The notes under the pieces are model-generated. The model was given only the letters and a program-made list of their open reading frames with translations. It made no database searches and was not told where the DNA came from. Of a stretch of DNA of 64,000 bases, positions 1-9,832 are shown piece by piece (within the stretch, counting starts at the first letter, position 1; each line of letters starts with the position of its first letter). The position numbers and the translations under genes are program-made. The stretch is from CAZGMC01 sp964526565 (GTDB lineage Bacteria; Pseudomonadota; Alphaproteobacteria; DSM-16000; Inquilinaceae), in assembly GCA_964526565.1 (NCBI GenBank), contig CAZGMC010000003.1:30921-94920 (forward strand), given 5' to 3'.

Positions 1-47
1 CGCGGGTGTATGACACGGCCCCGCAGGCCGCCGGGGGAGAGAGTCGC

Positions 48-1259
48 ATGCGCGTGATGTTCATGACCAACGAATACCCGCCACACATCTATGGCGGGGC
101 CGGGGTGCACGTGGAGTACCTGTCGCGGGAACTGGCCAAACGCGTGCCGCTGGAGGTCCGCACGTTCCACGACCAGGCCTCGCACGACGGCAACCTGACC
201 GTCCGCGGCACGCGCTACGACACCGCCCTGTTCGACGGCTGCCCGAAGGAGTTCGTCTCGCCGCTGCGGGCCATGGCCACCTGCCTGACCTTCAACGGCC
301 AGGGCATCGGCGCCGACATCGTCCACTGCCACACCTGGTACGCCCAGTTCGGTGGCCTGCTGGCCAAGATCCTGTACGGCGTGCCGTTCGTGCTGACGGT
401 GCACTCGCTGGAGCCGCTCAGGCCGTGGAAGCGCGAGCAGCTCGGCCGCGGCTACGACCTGTCGAGCTGGGTGGAGCGGACAGCGCTGCACAACGCCGAC
501 GCCGTGATCGCCGTGTCGGAGAGCACCAGACGCGACGTGCTGCGCCTGTTCGACGTGGACGAGGCGCGTGTCCCTGTCATCCCCAACGGCATCGACACCG
601 ACGAGTACAAGCCGACCCGGAACCCCGATGTCCTGATCGAGCACGGCGTCGACCCGGACAAGCCGTACGCCTTGTTCGTCGGCCGCATGACCCGGCAGAA
701 GGGCATCCTGTACCTGCTCAAGGCGATCCCGCACATCGACCCGGCGCTGCAGGTGGTGCTGTGCGCCGGCGAGTCCGACACGCCGGAGATGCAGCGCGAG
801 ATGGAGGTCCTGGTCGGCGAACTGCAGGCCAGCCGCCCCGGCGTGGTGTTCATTCCGCAGATGCTGCCGCGCTGGAAGACGGTGATCTTCTATTCCCATG
901 CGCGGGTGTTCTGCTGCCCGTCGATCTACGAGCCGTTCGGGATCATCAACCTCGAGGCCATGGCCTGCGGCACGCCGGTGGTCGGCAGTGCCGTCGGCGG
1001 CATCGCCGAGGTGGTGGTGGAGAACGAGACCGGCTTCCTGGTTGATGCCCGCCTCGATCCGGCACCTCCCCACGACCCCTCCGACCCCGACGGCTTCGCC
1101 CGCGGCCTGGCCCATGCGATCAACCGCTTTGCCGACGACCATGCCCTGGGCGAACGGATGGGCGCGGCCGGCCGCCGCCGCGTCCTCGACCGCTACAGCT
1201 GGGGCAGCATCGCCGAGCGGACCCTGGCGTTGTACCGGGACCTGACGGGCAGGGACTGA
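48..1259 (+). CDS. Glycogen synthase-like glycosyltransferase (GT4 fold)
   Basis: A 403-residue GT-B glycosyltransferase resembling the actinobacterial-type glycogen synthase family, whose members use ADP-glucose to make alpha-glucan or maltose-1-phosphate. The start MRVMFMTNEYPPHIYGGAGV is preceded by a GGGGGAGAGA ribosome site; the frame is open 14 codons further upstream but without one. The N-terminal half has the glycine-rich GGAGVHVEYLSREL motif and VHCHTWYA. The C-terminal half has the nucleotide-sugar signature SIYEPFGIINLEAMACGTP with the E-x7-E pair, then VVGSAVGGIAEVV. The exact acceptor is inferred from family only. The left edge of the window cuts off any upstream partner such as glgC or glgB. 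Confidence 0.85.
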   Translation: MRVMFMTNEYPPHIYGGAGVHVEYLSRELAKRVPLEVRTFHDQASHDGNLTVRGTRYDTALFDGCPKEFVSPLRAMATCLTFNGQGIGADIVHCHTWYAQFGGLLAKILYGVPFVLTVHSLEPLRPWKREQLGRGYDLSSWVERTALHNADAVIAVSESTRRDVLRLFDVDEARVPVIPNGIDTDEYKPTRNPDVLIEHGVDPDKPYALFVGRMTRQKGILYLLKAIPHIDPALQVVLCAGESDTPEMQREMEVLVGELQASRPGVVFIPQMLPRWKTVIFYSHARVFCCPSIYEPFGIINLEAMACGTPVVGSAVGGIAEVVVENETGFLVDARLDPAPPHDPSDPDGFARGLAHAINRFADDHALGERMGAAGRRRVLDRYSWGSIAERTLALYRDLTGRD

Positions 1260-1406
1260 CCGGCCGTGCCCGGCAGGCACAGTCCGGCCCGATCAACGGC
1301 AGCCGTTGCGCGCCCTTTCATTTGTCTGATGGAGGGTGGAACCCGTGTCCCGCCGACCGGGTTTACCAGTCTTGCGAACGATGCGCGATCACCGGGAGGA
1401 CGGGAC

Positions 1407-1703
1407 ATGACCGGGAAGGACGCAACCGGCAAGACGAAGAACAAGACCGAACAGGTCAAGGAGAAGCTGAAGTCGGCGGCCGACGATTTGCGTGATGCGG
1501 CGGAGCTGGCCCCCGACCACGGCGGCGACCTGCACATGCAGGCCAGTGTGGTCGAGAAGCTGGCCGAGACGGCGACGGTGACTCTCGAGGACGACCGTCC
1601 GGTCGGCCGGTCCGGCCAGGGCGTGGAACGCCCGGATCAGGCCGGCGACCACGACCGGACCAAAGACGACAGCCCATCCGGCAACCAGACGCCAGAACCG
1701 TAG
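1407..1703 (+). CDS. Small acidic/basic hypothetical protein
   Basis: A 98-residue soluble protein of unknown function. The ATG has a good GGGAGGACGGG site. Residues 1-35 are lysine-rich and predicted helical (DATGKTKNKTEQVKEKLK), a look shared with CsbD-like stress proteins, but I cannot assign it to that family. A charged, proline-containing tail follows, with no transmembrane segment or signal peptide. It stands alone between the glycosyltransferase and a small membrane protein, all on the plus strand. It is called real from its ribosome site and codon bias; the function is open. Confidence 0.55.
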   Translation: MTGKDATGKTKNKTEQVKEKLKSAADDLRDAAELAPDHGGDLHMQASVVEKLAETATVTLEDDRPVGRSGQGVERPDQAGDHDRTKDDSPSGNQTPEP

Positions 1704-1813
1704 CACCCTCTTGCCAGTGCCGGCCGTGCCCGCCATCCTCTGATGCGGTCGGCGGCCGCCTGCAGGAGCGCAGCGACGGCAACGACCGCCTTCACGCCCC
1801 CAGGGAGGACCGG

Positions 1814-2026
1814 ATGAGCAGTTTTGCCGTCCTGGCTGCCGGAATTGCGATTTTTTGGCTGATCTTTTGGGCCATCCGCAACGAGCGGGCGCAGTCCATC
1901 AAGGATCAGACCGGCCTGTTCCGCATGCGCGACTGGGCGGCGATTGCGCAGGAAAAGGAGGCCGCCGACGAGGTCCGGCGCCAGCGCCTGGGCCGTCGCA
2001 GCGACCGGATCGGCGGCCGGGCCTGA
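1814..2026 (+). CDS. Small single-span membrane protein
   Basis: A 70-residue protein with a GGGAGGACCGG ribosome site eight bases before the ATG. Residues 4-21 (FAVLAAGIAIFWLIFWAI) form one hydrophobic segment. It is followed by a charged cytoplasmic tail, rich in Arg, Glu and Lys, predicted to be helical. It lies just upstream of the flagellar operon and might be a flagellum-linked or envelope protein, but no family is recognised. Confidence 0.6.
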   Translation: MSSFAVLAAGIAIFWLIFWAIRNERAQSIKDQTGLFRMRDWAAIAQEKEAADEVRRQRLGRRSDRIGGRA

Positions 2027-2120
2027 CCCGCCGGCGGCGCCGCCCAGGACTCCGCAGCGGCGGCGCAGGTCACAGCCGGCGCCGGCAGTTTTCCGGCGCC
2101 GGCATTTTCGACGAATCCGC

Positions 2121-2135
2121 TTCATCTTTCCTTAA
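2121..2135 (+). promoter_or_regulatory. Near-consensus CtrA box upstream of flgB
   Basis: TTCA-TCTTTCC-TTAA matches the alphaproteobacterial CtrA site TTAA-N7-TTAA at 7 of 8 fixed bases with exact spacing. It lies about 115 bp before flgB, in a short AT-richer island within very GC-rich DNA. CtrA is the output regulator of the phosphorelay fed by CckA, which is encoded at the end of this same gene run. Confidence 0.5.
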
Positions 2136-2195
2136 GCAATCCTGTGCCATGGTCGGTCGTGGTGCGGGCGCCGGCATGGCGGCCGGACCGGCGGA

Positions 2196-2229
2196 TCGAT
2201 TCTCGTGTGGGGTCGATTCTCGTGTGGGG
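2196..2229. repeat. 17-bp direct repeat, two copies, in the flgB leader
   Basis: TCGATTCTCGTGTGGGG occurs twice in perfect tandem between the CtrA-like box and the flgB start. It is one of many local tandem duplications in this window. It could alter leader length or a binding site, but its role is unknown. Confidence 0.85.
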
Positions 2230-2248
2230 GAGTACGGCCGCCTTGGAC

Positions 2249-2650
2249 ATGCATCAGCTCGCCCTGTTCCGTCTGGTTTCGCAGCGCCTCGGCTATGTGT
2301 CGCAGCGGCAGGCGGTGCTGGCGGAAAACGTGGCCAATGCCGACACGCCCGGTTACCGGTCGCGCGACCTGGAACCGTTCGCCGCCCACCTGGCCCGCGA
2401 AAGTCACGCGCCGCTGCGGGTCGCGACGACATCGCCATTGCACATGGCAACGGCCGGGTCGCCAGCCGCACCCGATGCCGGGCCCATTGCCGACGCCTAC
2501 GAGGTCGCCCCGACCGGCAATGAGGTGGTGCTGGAGCAGCAGATGCTGGCCATCGCCGAGAACGCCGAGGCGCACCAGCTCGCCCTGAACCTGTACCGCA
2601 AGCACGCCAACATGGTCCGCCTGGCCCTCGGCCGCAGCGGCGGGCGTTGA
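2249..2650 (+). CDS. flgB: Flagellar basal-body rod protein FlgB
   Basis: A 133-residue proximal rod protein of the flagellar basal body, acting in the periplasm after export by the flagellar type III system. The N-terminal rod signature is clear: QAVLAENVANADTPGYRSRDL, typical of FlgB/FlgC-type proteins. The C-terminal helix (EQQMLAIAENAEAHQLALNLY) matches the coiled-coil half. ATG 2249 is chosen; a TTG two codons upstream is also possible. It is first gene of the run flgB-flgC-fliE-fliQ-fliR-flhB and is separated from flgC by 20 bp. Confidence 0.93.
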   Translation: MHQLALFRLVSQRLGYVSQRQAVLAENVANADTPGYRSRDLEPFAAHLARESHAPLRVATTSPLHMATAGSPAAPDAGPIADAYEVAPTGNEVVLEQQMLAIAENAEAHQLALNLYRKHANMVRLALGRSGGR

Positions 2651-2670
2651 CGCGCGGAGGATTTCGGCCC

Positions 2671-3081
2671 ATGGACCTGTCCACCAGCCTGGAGATCGCC
2701 GCCGCCGGCATGCGCGCCCAGGGGACGCGGCTGCGTGTGGTATCGGAAAACCTGGCCAACGCCCAGTCCACCGGCGAGACCCCCGACGACCTGCCCTACC
2801 GGCGCCAGGTCGTCACGTTCCGCAGCGTCTTCGACCGGGCCATCGGCGCCAATTCCGTCGAGGTCGCCCGCATCGGCAACGATCCCGGCGCCTTCCAGCG
2901 CCGCTACGAGCCGGGCCACCCGAGCGCCGACGACACCGGCTACGTCCAGTACCCCAACGTCAATTCGCTCATCGAGATGATGGACATGCGCGAGGCCCAG
3001 CGCAGCTATGAGGCCAATCTGAGCGTGCTGGAAACCTCGCGGACCCTGCTGATGAACACCATCGACCTGCTGCGGACATAG
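2671..3081 (+). CDS. flgC: Flagellar basal-body rod protein FlgC
   Basis: A 136-residue proximal rod protein. The start MDLSTSLEIAAAGMRAQGTR has a GCGGAGGA ribosome site. The rod motif RLRVVSENLANAQST lies near residue 25. The C-terminus VNSLIEMMDMREAQRSYEAN is the hallmark FlgC/FlgG-type terminal helix. It is translated after flgB and before fliE, the normal cluster order. Confidence 0.95.
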   Translation: MDLSTSLEIAAAGMRAQGTRLRVVSENLANAQSTGETPDDLPYRRQVVTFRSVFDRAIGANSVEVARIGNDPGAFQRRYEPGHPSADDTGYVQYPNVNSLIEMMDMREAQRSYEANLSVLETSRTLLMNTIDLLRT

Positions 3082-3134
3082 GGACGCAAGGCCGGTCCGG
3101 CACGAAACAAAACGAAAATGCGAAGGCGTGACCC

Positions 3135-3446
3135 ATGATCGATCGCATTTCCCAGGCCGCCGCCGCCTACGCCACCGCCGCCACCCGCGGCGAGGCCACC
3201 GGCATGGAAGCGCGCCGACCCGCCCCAGGCGAGAGCTTCGCCGACATGGTCCGCGACATGGTCGGCGACACCGTCAACGCCATGCACCAGAGCGAGCGGG
3301 TCAGTGGCGACGCCCTGGTCGGCCGCGCCGACCTCAACGACGTCGTCATGGCCGTCAACAATGCCGAGATGGGCCTGCAGACCGTCGTCGGCATCCGCGA
3401 CCGGATCATCGAGGCCTACCAGGACATCATGCGCATGCCGATCTGA
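3135..3446 (+). CDS. fliE: Flagellar hook-basal body complex protein FliE
   Basis: A 103-residue adapter between the MS ring and the rod. The conserved core SFADMVRDMVGDTVNAMHQSE is followed by the family C-terminus LNDVVMAVNNAEMGLQTVVG and RDRIIEAYQDIMRMPI. Length is usual for the family. It sits 53 bp after flgC and 43 bp before fliQ. Confidence 0.95.
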   Translation: MIDRISQAAAAYATAATRGEATGMEARRPAPGESFADMVRDMVGDTVNAMHQSERVSGDALVGRADLNDVVMAVNNAEMGLQTVVGIRDRIIEAYQDIMRMPI

Positions 3447-3489
3447 TGGCGGCGCCGGACGGTCCGGACAGCGAGCGGAGGGACGCCCC

Positions 3490-3759
3490 GTGAGCCCCAC
3501 CGACGCGATCGCCATCGGCCGCGAGGCCCTCTACGCCACGATCCTGATCGGTGCGCCGGTCATGCTGGTCGCCCTGGGCGTCGGCTTGGCCATCTCGCTG
3601 ATCCAGGCGCTGACCCAGATGCAGGAGATGACCCTGGCCTTCGTGCCGAAGATCCTGCTGATCTTCGTGTCGCTGATCTTCCTGCTGCCCTACATGCTGA
3701 CGACGTTGACCGGCTTCGCGGAGATGCTGTTCGACCGCATCATCACGCTGGGCGCGTGA
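3490..3759 (+). CDS. fliQ: Flagellar export gate protein FliQ
   Basis: An 89-residue inner-membrane component of the flagellar type III export gate, with two transmembrane helices around residues 14-36 and 52-74. The conserved stretch SLIQALTQMQEMTLAFVPKI links them. The start is GTG, preceded by GGAGGGACG. It is followed 22 bp later by fliR, in the standard order. Confidence 0.95.
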   Translation: MSPTDAIAIGREALYATILIGAPVMLVALGVGLAISLIQALTQMQEMTLAFVPKILLIFVSLIFLLPYMLTTLTGFAEMLFDRIITLGA

Positions 3760-3781
3760 CGCCAGCGGCGGAGGCCGGCCG

Positions 3782-4543
3782 TTGCTCGAGTCCCTGCTGA
3801 TCGGCGAGGTGTTCGCGTTCCTGCTGGTGTTCGTGCGCATCGGCGCGGCGCTGATGGTCATGCCGGGGATCGGCGACGGCGTGGTGACGCCGCGGGTGCG
3901 CCTGCTGCTCGGCCTGCTGATCGCCTTCCTGCTGACGCCATTCCTGGCAGCGGCGCTGCCGCCGCTGCCCGACAGCCCGCTGCTGCTGGCCGTTCTGCTG
4001 GTTGCGGAGATCCTGGTCGGCGTCATGCTGGGGCTGATCGCCCGGCTGCTGCTGACCGCGGTGGACGTCGCCGGCATGATCATCTCGTTCAGCCTGAGCC
4101 TGGCCAACGCCCAGGTGTTCAACCCCGCCATGGCCACCCAGGGCTCGCTGATCGGCGGCTTCCTGACGATGCTGGCGCTGGTGCTGATCTTCGTCACCGA
4201 CCTGCACCACCTGATGATCCTGGCCGTCGCCGAGAGTTACGCCATGTTCCCGCCCGGCGAGATCCCGCCGGTGGGCGATGCGGCCGAACTGGTCGCCCGC
4301 GTCGTCGCCCGCAGCTTCCTGATCGGCGCCCAGATCGCCGCGCCGTTCATCGCCATCGGGCTGGTGTTCTATCTGGGCATCGGCCTGATCGCGCGGCTGA
4401 TGCCGCAGGTGCAGATCTTCTTCATTGCCATCCCGGTGCAGATCGTGCTGGGCCTGATCGTGATGGCGCTGACCCTGTCGGCCGTCATGCTGTACTGGCT
4501 GCGCCAGTTCGAGGACGGCCTGATCGTCTTCCTGCCGCCTTGA
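3782..4543 (+). CDS. fliR: Flagellar export gate protein FliR
   Basis: A 253-residue polytopic export-gate protein with about six hydrophobic segments and normal family length. It has the characteristic motif DVAGMIISFSLSLANAQVFN followed by the QGSLIGGFLTMLAL region. The start is TTG with a GGCGGAGG site just upstream. Together with FliP and FliQ (both in this window, in two separate operons) it forms the conical secretion channel. Confidence 0.95.
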   Translation: MLESLLIGEVFAFLLVFVRIGAALMVMPGIGDGVVTPRVRLLLGLLIAFLLTPFLAAALPPLPDSPLLLAVLLVAEILVGVMLGLIARLLLTAVDVAGMIISFSLSLANAQVFNPAMATQGSLIGGFLTMLALVLIFVTDLHHLMILAVAESYAMFPPGEIPPVGDAAELVARVVARSFLIGAQIAAPFIAIGLVFYLGIGLIARLMPQVQIFFIAIPVQIVLGLIVMALTLSAVMLYWLRQFEDGLIVFLPP

Positions 4544-4567
4544 GGCGCCAGGATAGAGGGGTGAGCG

Positions 4568-5659
4568 ATGGCCGAAGACCAGGACAAGAGCCAGAAGACG
4601 GAAGAACCGACCCCGCGCAAGCTGGAAGAGGCGCGCAAGAAGGGTCAGGTCGCCACCTCGCAGGAGGTCAAGCACTGGTTCGTCCTGCTCGGCGTGCTGA
4701 TCGTCATTCTGGCCTTCGCGCCGATGGCGGCGCGGGACATGACGCAGGGGATGGCCGCCTATCTGGGCACCGTGCACGCCATCCCCACCGATGCCCGATC
4801 GCTGCTCGACTTCCTGACCGGCGCCGTCATCCGCTTTGCGCTGATCCTGATGCTGCCGCTGCTGACGCTGGTGGTGATGGCGCTGGCCGGCACGCTTGTC
4901 CAGAACGGCCTGGTGGCCTCCGCCGAGTCGCTCAAGCCGAATCTGGAGAAGATCAGCCCGCTGAAGGGGGCCAAACGCCTGTTCTCGACCAAGGCCATCG
5001 TCGAGTTCATCAAGGGCCTGCTCAAGATCAGCATCGTCGGCGCCGTCGCCGCCGCCGTGATCGTGCCGGAGTTCGCCGGGATCGAGCAGTTCGCCGGCCT
5101 GTCCGCCGGCCTGATCCTCAAGCAGGTGTGGGTGATGTCGCTGAAGATGCTGGTTGCGGTGCTGGCGGTGATGACGATCATCGCCGGCCTCGACTTCCTC
5201 TACCAGCGCTACGAGTTCACCAGGCAGCAGCGCATGACCAGGCAGGAGGTCAAGGACGAGTACAAGCAGACCGAGGGCGATCCCATGGTCAAGGCGCGGC
5301 TGCGCCAGATCCGCATGGAGCGGGCCCGGCGGCGCATGATGGCGGCGGTGCCCCAGGCCGACGTGGTCATCACCAACCCGACCCACTACGCCATCGCCAT
5401 GGCCTACGATCCCGCGGCGATGGCGGCGCCGAAGGTGGTGGCCAAGGGCGTCGACGCGCTGGCCCTGCGCATCCGCGAGGTGGCCCGGGCCAACGACGTG
5501 ACCGTGGTCGAGAACCCGCCGCTGGCCCGTGCCCTGTACCAGGCCGTCGACATCGACGACGAGGTGCCCCCGGAGCACTACAAGGCGGTCGCCGAGGTCA
5601 TTTCCTACGTGTTCAAGCTGCGCAAGCGGCACGTCCCGTCAGCCGCAGCGCACGGTTGA
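4568..5659 (+). CDS. flhB: Flagellar export switch protein FlhB
   Basis: A 363-residue integral membrane switch protein that changes export specificity from hook to filament substrates. The N-terminus has the typical KTEEPTPRKLEEARKKGQVA sequence, followed by four membrane segments. The cytoplasmic domain carries the self-cleavage motif NPTHYAIA near residue 270. It is the last structural flagellar gene of this run; cckA starts 72 bp downstream. A second, separate FlhB-C-like protein is encoded at 21951-22283. Confidence 0.96.
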   Translation: MAEDQDKSQKTEEPTPRKLEEARKKGQVATSQEVKHWFVLLGVLIVILAFAPMAARDMTQGMAAYLGTVHAIPTDARSLLDFLTGAVIRFALILMLPLLTLVVMALAGTLVQNGLVASAESLKPNLEKISPLKGAKRLFSTKAIVEFIKGLLKISIVGAVAAAVIVPEFAGIEQFAGLSAGLILKQVWVMSLKMLVAVLAVMTIIAGLDFLYQRYEFTRQQRMTRQEVKDEYKQTEGDPMVKARLRQIRMERARRRMMAAVPQADVVITNPTHYAIAMAYDPAAMAAPKVVAKGVDALALRIREVARANDVTVVENPPLARALYQAVDIDDEVPPEHYKAVAEVISYVFKLRKRHVPSAAAHG

Positions 5660-5731
5660 ACAAGATCATCGTCAAATCCGCGAAAATCCGGTAGAGTTGC
5701 ACATCGCCGTCAGTCAGCCGCATCCCGTCGC

Positions 5732-8218
5732 ATGACCGAGACGTCATCGCCTCCGCCGCGCTTGCGCCGCGCCGTCCGCGCGGACCGCCTGGTCCCGGTG
5801 CTTGCCGTCGCCGCCACCGTGCTGGCGCTGGCCGGTGCCGCGTCGGGACTCGGAGCGCTGGCCCTGCCCGTGTCCGTGGCGGCGCTGGTCGTGGCCGGCG
5901 GCGCCCTGATGCTGGTGATGGCGGAGCGGCGGCGCGCCGCCCTCACGCGTGACCGCGTCAGCCTGGTCCTCGGCACCCTCGACGACGCCCCGGCCGGCCA
6001 CCTGGTGACCAACGCCGCCGGCGAGGCGGCCTATGCCAACCCGGCCGCACGGGCCCTGCTTGGCGGGGCTGAGGTGCAGCGGCTGGACGACATCGAGCGC
6101 CTGCTCGGCATCGACGAGCCGCAGCGCACCACGCTGCGCCGCCTGCTCGCCGACGCCGAGGCCGGCACCGCCGGCGCCATCGACCTGCTGCGCGACGGTG
6201 GCGGCGAGGCGGTATGGCGGATCTCGGCGCGGCCGCTGGAGGACCTGCCGGGGCACATCCACTGGCAGTTCGACGACGTGACCGAGGGCCGGGCCCGCGA
6301 GGCCGAGCTGCGCCGGCAGCAGGACAACCTGATCGATTTCATGAACCAGGCGCCGGTCGGGTTCTACGCGGTCGATCATGAAGGACGGTTCCTGTTCGCC
6401 AACGCCACCCTGGGCGCCTGGCTGGGCGTCATGCCGGAGCGGCTGCTGGAGGGGACCTACCGGCTGCAGGACTTCCTGGTGTCGTTTCCGGCCCACGTGC
6501 CGCCCTACGGCACCGCCGTCGACCGCGCCGAGTCCGTGACCTTCGAGGCGGTCATGCGCAACCGCGACGGCCGCCTGTTCCAGGCCGCCGTCGCGCAGAC
6601 CGTGATGCCGGGCGAGGACGGCACCGCGACCACGCGGGCGCTGGTCCGCGACCTGACGCCCGAGCGACAGATCCGCGAGGCGTTGCGGGCCTCCGAGGCG
6701 CGCTTCCAGCGGTTCTTCGACGACGCCCCGATCGGCATCGCCCTGGTCGACCACGCCACCTGCCTGACCGAGTGGAACAGCGCCTTCGAGCGGCTGGCCG
6801 GCGCGCCCGGTGACGACGGTCTGGCCGCCCAGCCGATCGCCCGCGCCCTGACCGAGCGCACCCCCGGCATTATCGACGCGCGGCTCGGCGCGGTGCTGGC
6901 CGGCGACGAGGTCGAGGCACCACTGGAGGTGATGGTGCGCGGCCGCCACGGCGACCTGGCCCTGCTGCTGTTCGCCAAGCGGCTGGAGAACGGTCCGGGC
7001 GAGCCGGCCGGCCTGATCCTGCAGTTCATCGACCAGACCGAACAGAAGAAGCTGGAGGCGCAGTTCACGCAAAGCCAGAAGATGCAGGCGGTGGGCCAAC
7101 TGGCCGGTGGCATTGCCCATGACTTCAACAACCTGCTGACGGCGATGATCGGCTTCTCCGACCTGCTGCTGCTGCGGCACAAGCCGGGCGACCCGTCGTT
7201 CGGCGACATCATGCAGATCAAGCAGAATGCCAACCGCGCCGCCAACCTGGTGCGCCAGCTGCTGGCCTTCTCGCGGCAGCAGACGCTGCAGCCGCGCGTG
7301 CTCAACGTCACCGACGCGCTGGCCGAGCTGTCCAACCTGTTGCGCCGCCTGATCGGCGAGAACATCGACCTGAGAATGGTTCACGGCCGCGATCTCGGCC
7401 TGGTCAAGGTCGACCAGGGCCAGCTCGAGCAGGTCATCATCAACCTGGCCGTCAACGCTCGCGACGCCATGCCCAATGGCGGCCGCCTGGCCATCACCAC
7501 CGCCAATCACACGACCACGGCGCCGGTGCGCCGCGGCTCCGAGGAAATGCCGCCCGGCGACTACGTGGCCATCGAGGTGGCCGATACCGGCGTCGGCATC
7601 CCGCCGGAGCACCTCGACCGCATCTTCGACCCGTTCTTCTCAACGAAGGAGGTCGGCTCCGGCACCGGGCTCGGCCTGTCCACCGTCTACGGCATCGTCC
7701 GCCAGACCGGCGGCTACGTGTTCGTCGACTCGAGTCCCGGCCGCGGTGCCCGCTTCGCCATCTATCTGCCGCTCTACCGCGCGCCCGCCATCGAGGACGG
7801 TGCCGACGCCGAGCCACGCGACCGGCCGTTCCGCGACCTGACCGGCATCGGCCGCATCCTTCTGGTCGAGGACGAGGATCCGGTGCGCGTCTTCTCCGCC
7901 CGCGCCCTGCGCAACAAGGGCTATGAGGTGCTGGAGGCGCGCTGCGGCGACGAGGCGCTGGAGCACATCGCCGCCGACCAAGCCGGCATCGATCTGCTCA
8001 TCACCGACGTCGTCATGCCCAAGATGGACGGCCCGACCCTGATCCGCCGGATCCGCGAGATCCGCCCGGACATCCGGGTCATCTGCATCTCCGGCTATGC
8101 CGAGGACCGCTTCCGCCAGCATATCGACGGCGACGACACCCACTTCCTGGCCAAGCCGTTCAGCCTGAAACAGCTCGCCACCAAGGTGAAGGACGTGATG
8201 CGCGATGCTGCCGGCTGA
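5732..8218 (+). CDS. cckA: Hybrid sensor histidine kinase CckA
   Basis: An 828-residue hybrid kinase/phosphatase that, in alphaproteobacteria, phosphorylates ChpT and through it CtrA. Two membrane helices lie at about residues 20-62, followed by three PAS-like regions to about 440. The HisKA helix has AGGIAHDFNNLLTAMIGFSD with the phospho-acceptor His near 463. The HATPase part shows the N box (NLAVNARDAMPNGG) and G boxes (DTGVGIPPEHLDRIFDPFFS and GTGLGLSTVYGIVRQ). A C-terminal receiver has ILLVEDEDPVR and acceptor Asp near 759 in LLITDVVMPKMDG. The placement directly after flhB and before recA agrees with the proposed control of flagellar genes by CtrA boxes found here. Confidence 0.9.
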   Translation: MTETSSPPPRLRRAVRADRLVPVLAVAATVLALAGAASGLGALALPVSVAALVVAGGALMLVMAERRRAALTRDRVSLVLGTLDDAPAGHLVTNAAGEAAYANPAARALLGGAEVQRLDDIERLLGIDEPQRTTLRRLLADAEAGTAGAIDLLRDGGGEAVWRISARPLEDLPGHIHWQFDDVTEGRAREAELRRQQDNLIDFMNQAPVGFYAVDHEGRFLFANATLGAWLGVMPERLLEGTYRLQDFLVSFPAHVPPYGTAVDRAESVTFEAVMRNRDGRLFQAAVAQTVMPGEDGTATTRALVRDLTPERQIREALRASEARFQRFFDDAPIGIALVDHATCLTEWNSAFERLAGAPGDDGLAAQPIARALTERTPGIIDARLGAVLAGDEVEAPLEVMVRGRHGDLALLLFAKRLENGPGEPAGLILQFIDQTEQKKLEAQFTQSQKMQAVGQLAGGIAHDFNNLLTAMIGFSDLLLLRHKPGDPSFGDIMQIKQNANRAANLVRQLLAFSRQQTLQPRVLNVTDALAELSNLLRRLIGENIDLRMVHGRDLGLVKVDQGQLEQVIINLAVNARDAMPNGGRLAITTANHTTTAPVRRGSEEMPPGDYVAIEVADTGVGIPPEHLDRIFDPFFSTKEVGSGTGLGLSTVYGIVRQTGGYVFVDSSPGRGARFAIYLPLYRAPAIEDGADAEPRDRPFRDLTGIGRILLVEDEDPVRVFSARALRNKGYEVLEARCGDEALEHIAADQAGIDLLITDVVMPKMDGPTLIRRIREIRPDIRVICISGYAEDRFRQHIDGDDTHFLAKPFSLKQLATKVKDVMRDAAG

Positions 8219-8233
8219 CCGGCCGCGCCGCCG

Positions 8234-8248
8234 GAACCGTTCCGGAAC
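8234..8248 (-). promoter_or_regulatory. LexA SOS box (GTTC-N7-GTTC) upstream of recA
   Basis: On the plus strand it reads GAAC-CGTTCCG-GAAC, which is GTTC-CGGAACG-GTTC on the other strand: an exact match to the alphaproteobacterial LexA direct-repeat operator. It lies about 140 bp before the recA start, just past the cckA stop. Confidence 0.75.
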
Positions 8249-8321
8249 ATGCCACCGTTTTCATATGCGATTCAAGGGTGTGAATAAGGCGTGAGGAGAC
8301 GTGAAAAGGCTTGCGTCGGCA

Positions 8322-8336
8322 GAACAAAGTGCGTAC
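8322..8336 (-). promoter_or_regulatory. Second, near-consensus SOS box upstream of recA
   Basis: GAAC-AAAGTGC-GTAC differs from GAAC-N7-GAAC by one fixed base. It is 51 bp before the recA ATG, a position overlapping where the promoter is expected. Its AT-rich N7 start (AAA) resembles strong rhizobial-type LexA sites. It may be the functional operator, alone or with the exact site 74 bp upstream. Confidence 0.5.
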
Positions 8337-8386
8337 ATTTGGCGCCGTTGCTTCGCTCCGGCAGCTATGGGAAAAGGGGTTCCGGG

Positions 8387-9466
<1,080 letters not shown>

Positions 9467-9832
9467 CCGGCGGCGGGATCGGCAGCGCCGCGTTGCCCAC
9501 ACCGGCCGCGCCCCCCTGCCGCCCGCCCCTGCCGCCCGCCCCTGCCGCCCGGTCCGGTTGCGCCCGGTCCGGTTGCTGCGGCCGATGCCTAGCCGGGCCG
9601 CGATGCCGGGCTTGCGAGCGGCTGGACTCCGCCCATGTCTGCACGGTAGAAGCGTTCGTGTCCGCGGTACCGGTCGGTAGGGGGTGCCGTGGCCGTGCCC
9701 CGGGCGCCGTGCCGCCGCCGGCCCGCCACCGCCGGATCGCCACCGCCGGATCGCCACCGCCGGATCGCCACCGCCGGATCGCCACCGCCGGCCCGCCACC
9801 AGGCCCCGATGACCAGTCCTGAAACCGTGACG
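9467..9832. repeat. recA-alaS intergenic region with two minisatellite arrays
   Basis: This 366-bp spacer contains no credible gene. It holds a 13-bp unit (CCTGCCGCCCGCC) repeated nearly three times at 9515-9551, followed by a 15-bp imperfect duplication (GGTCCGGTTGCGCCC). A 14-bp unit (GCCACCGCCGGATC) is repeated 4.8 times without error at 9725-9791, ending 42 bp before the alaS start. Confidence 0.9.

Noticed and set aside
9689..9832. Upstream extension of alaS through the 14-bp repeat array
   Set aside because: The added residues are repeat-encoded, absent from AlaS proteins, and the conserved N-terminus starts at 9833.
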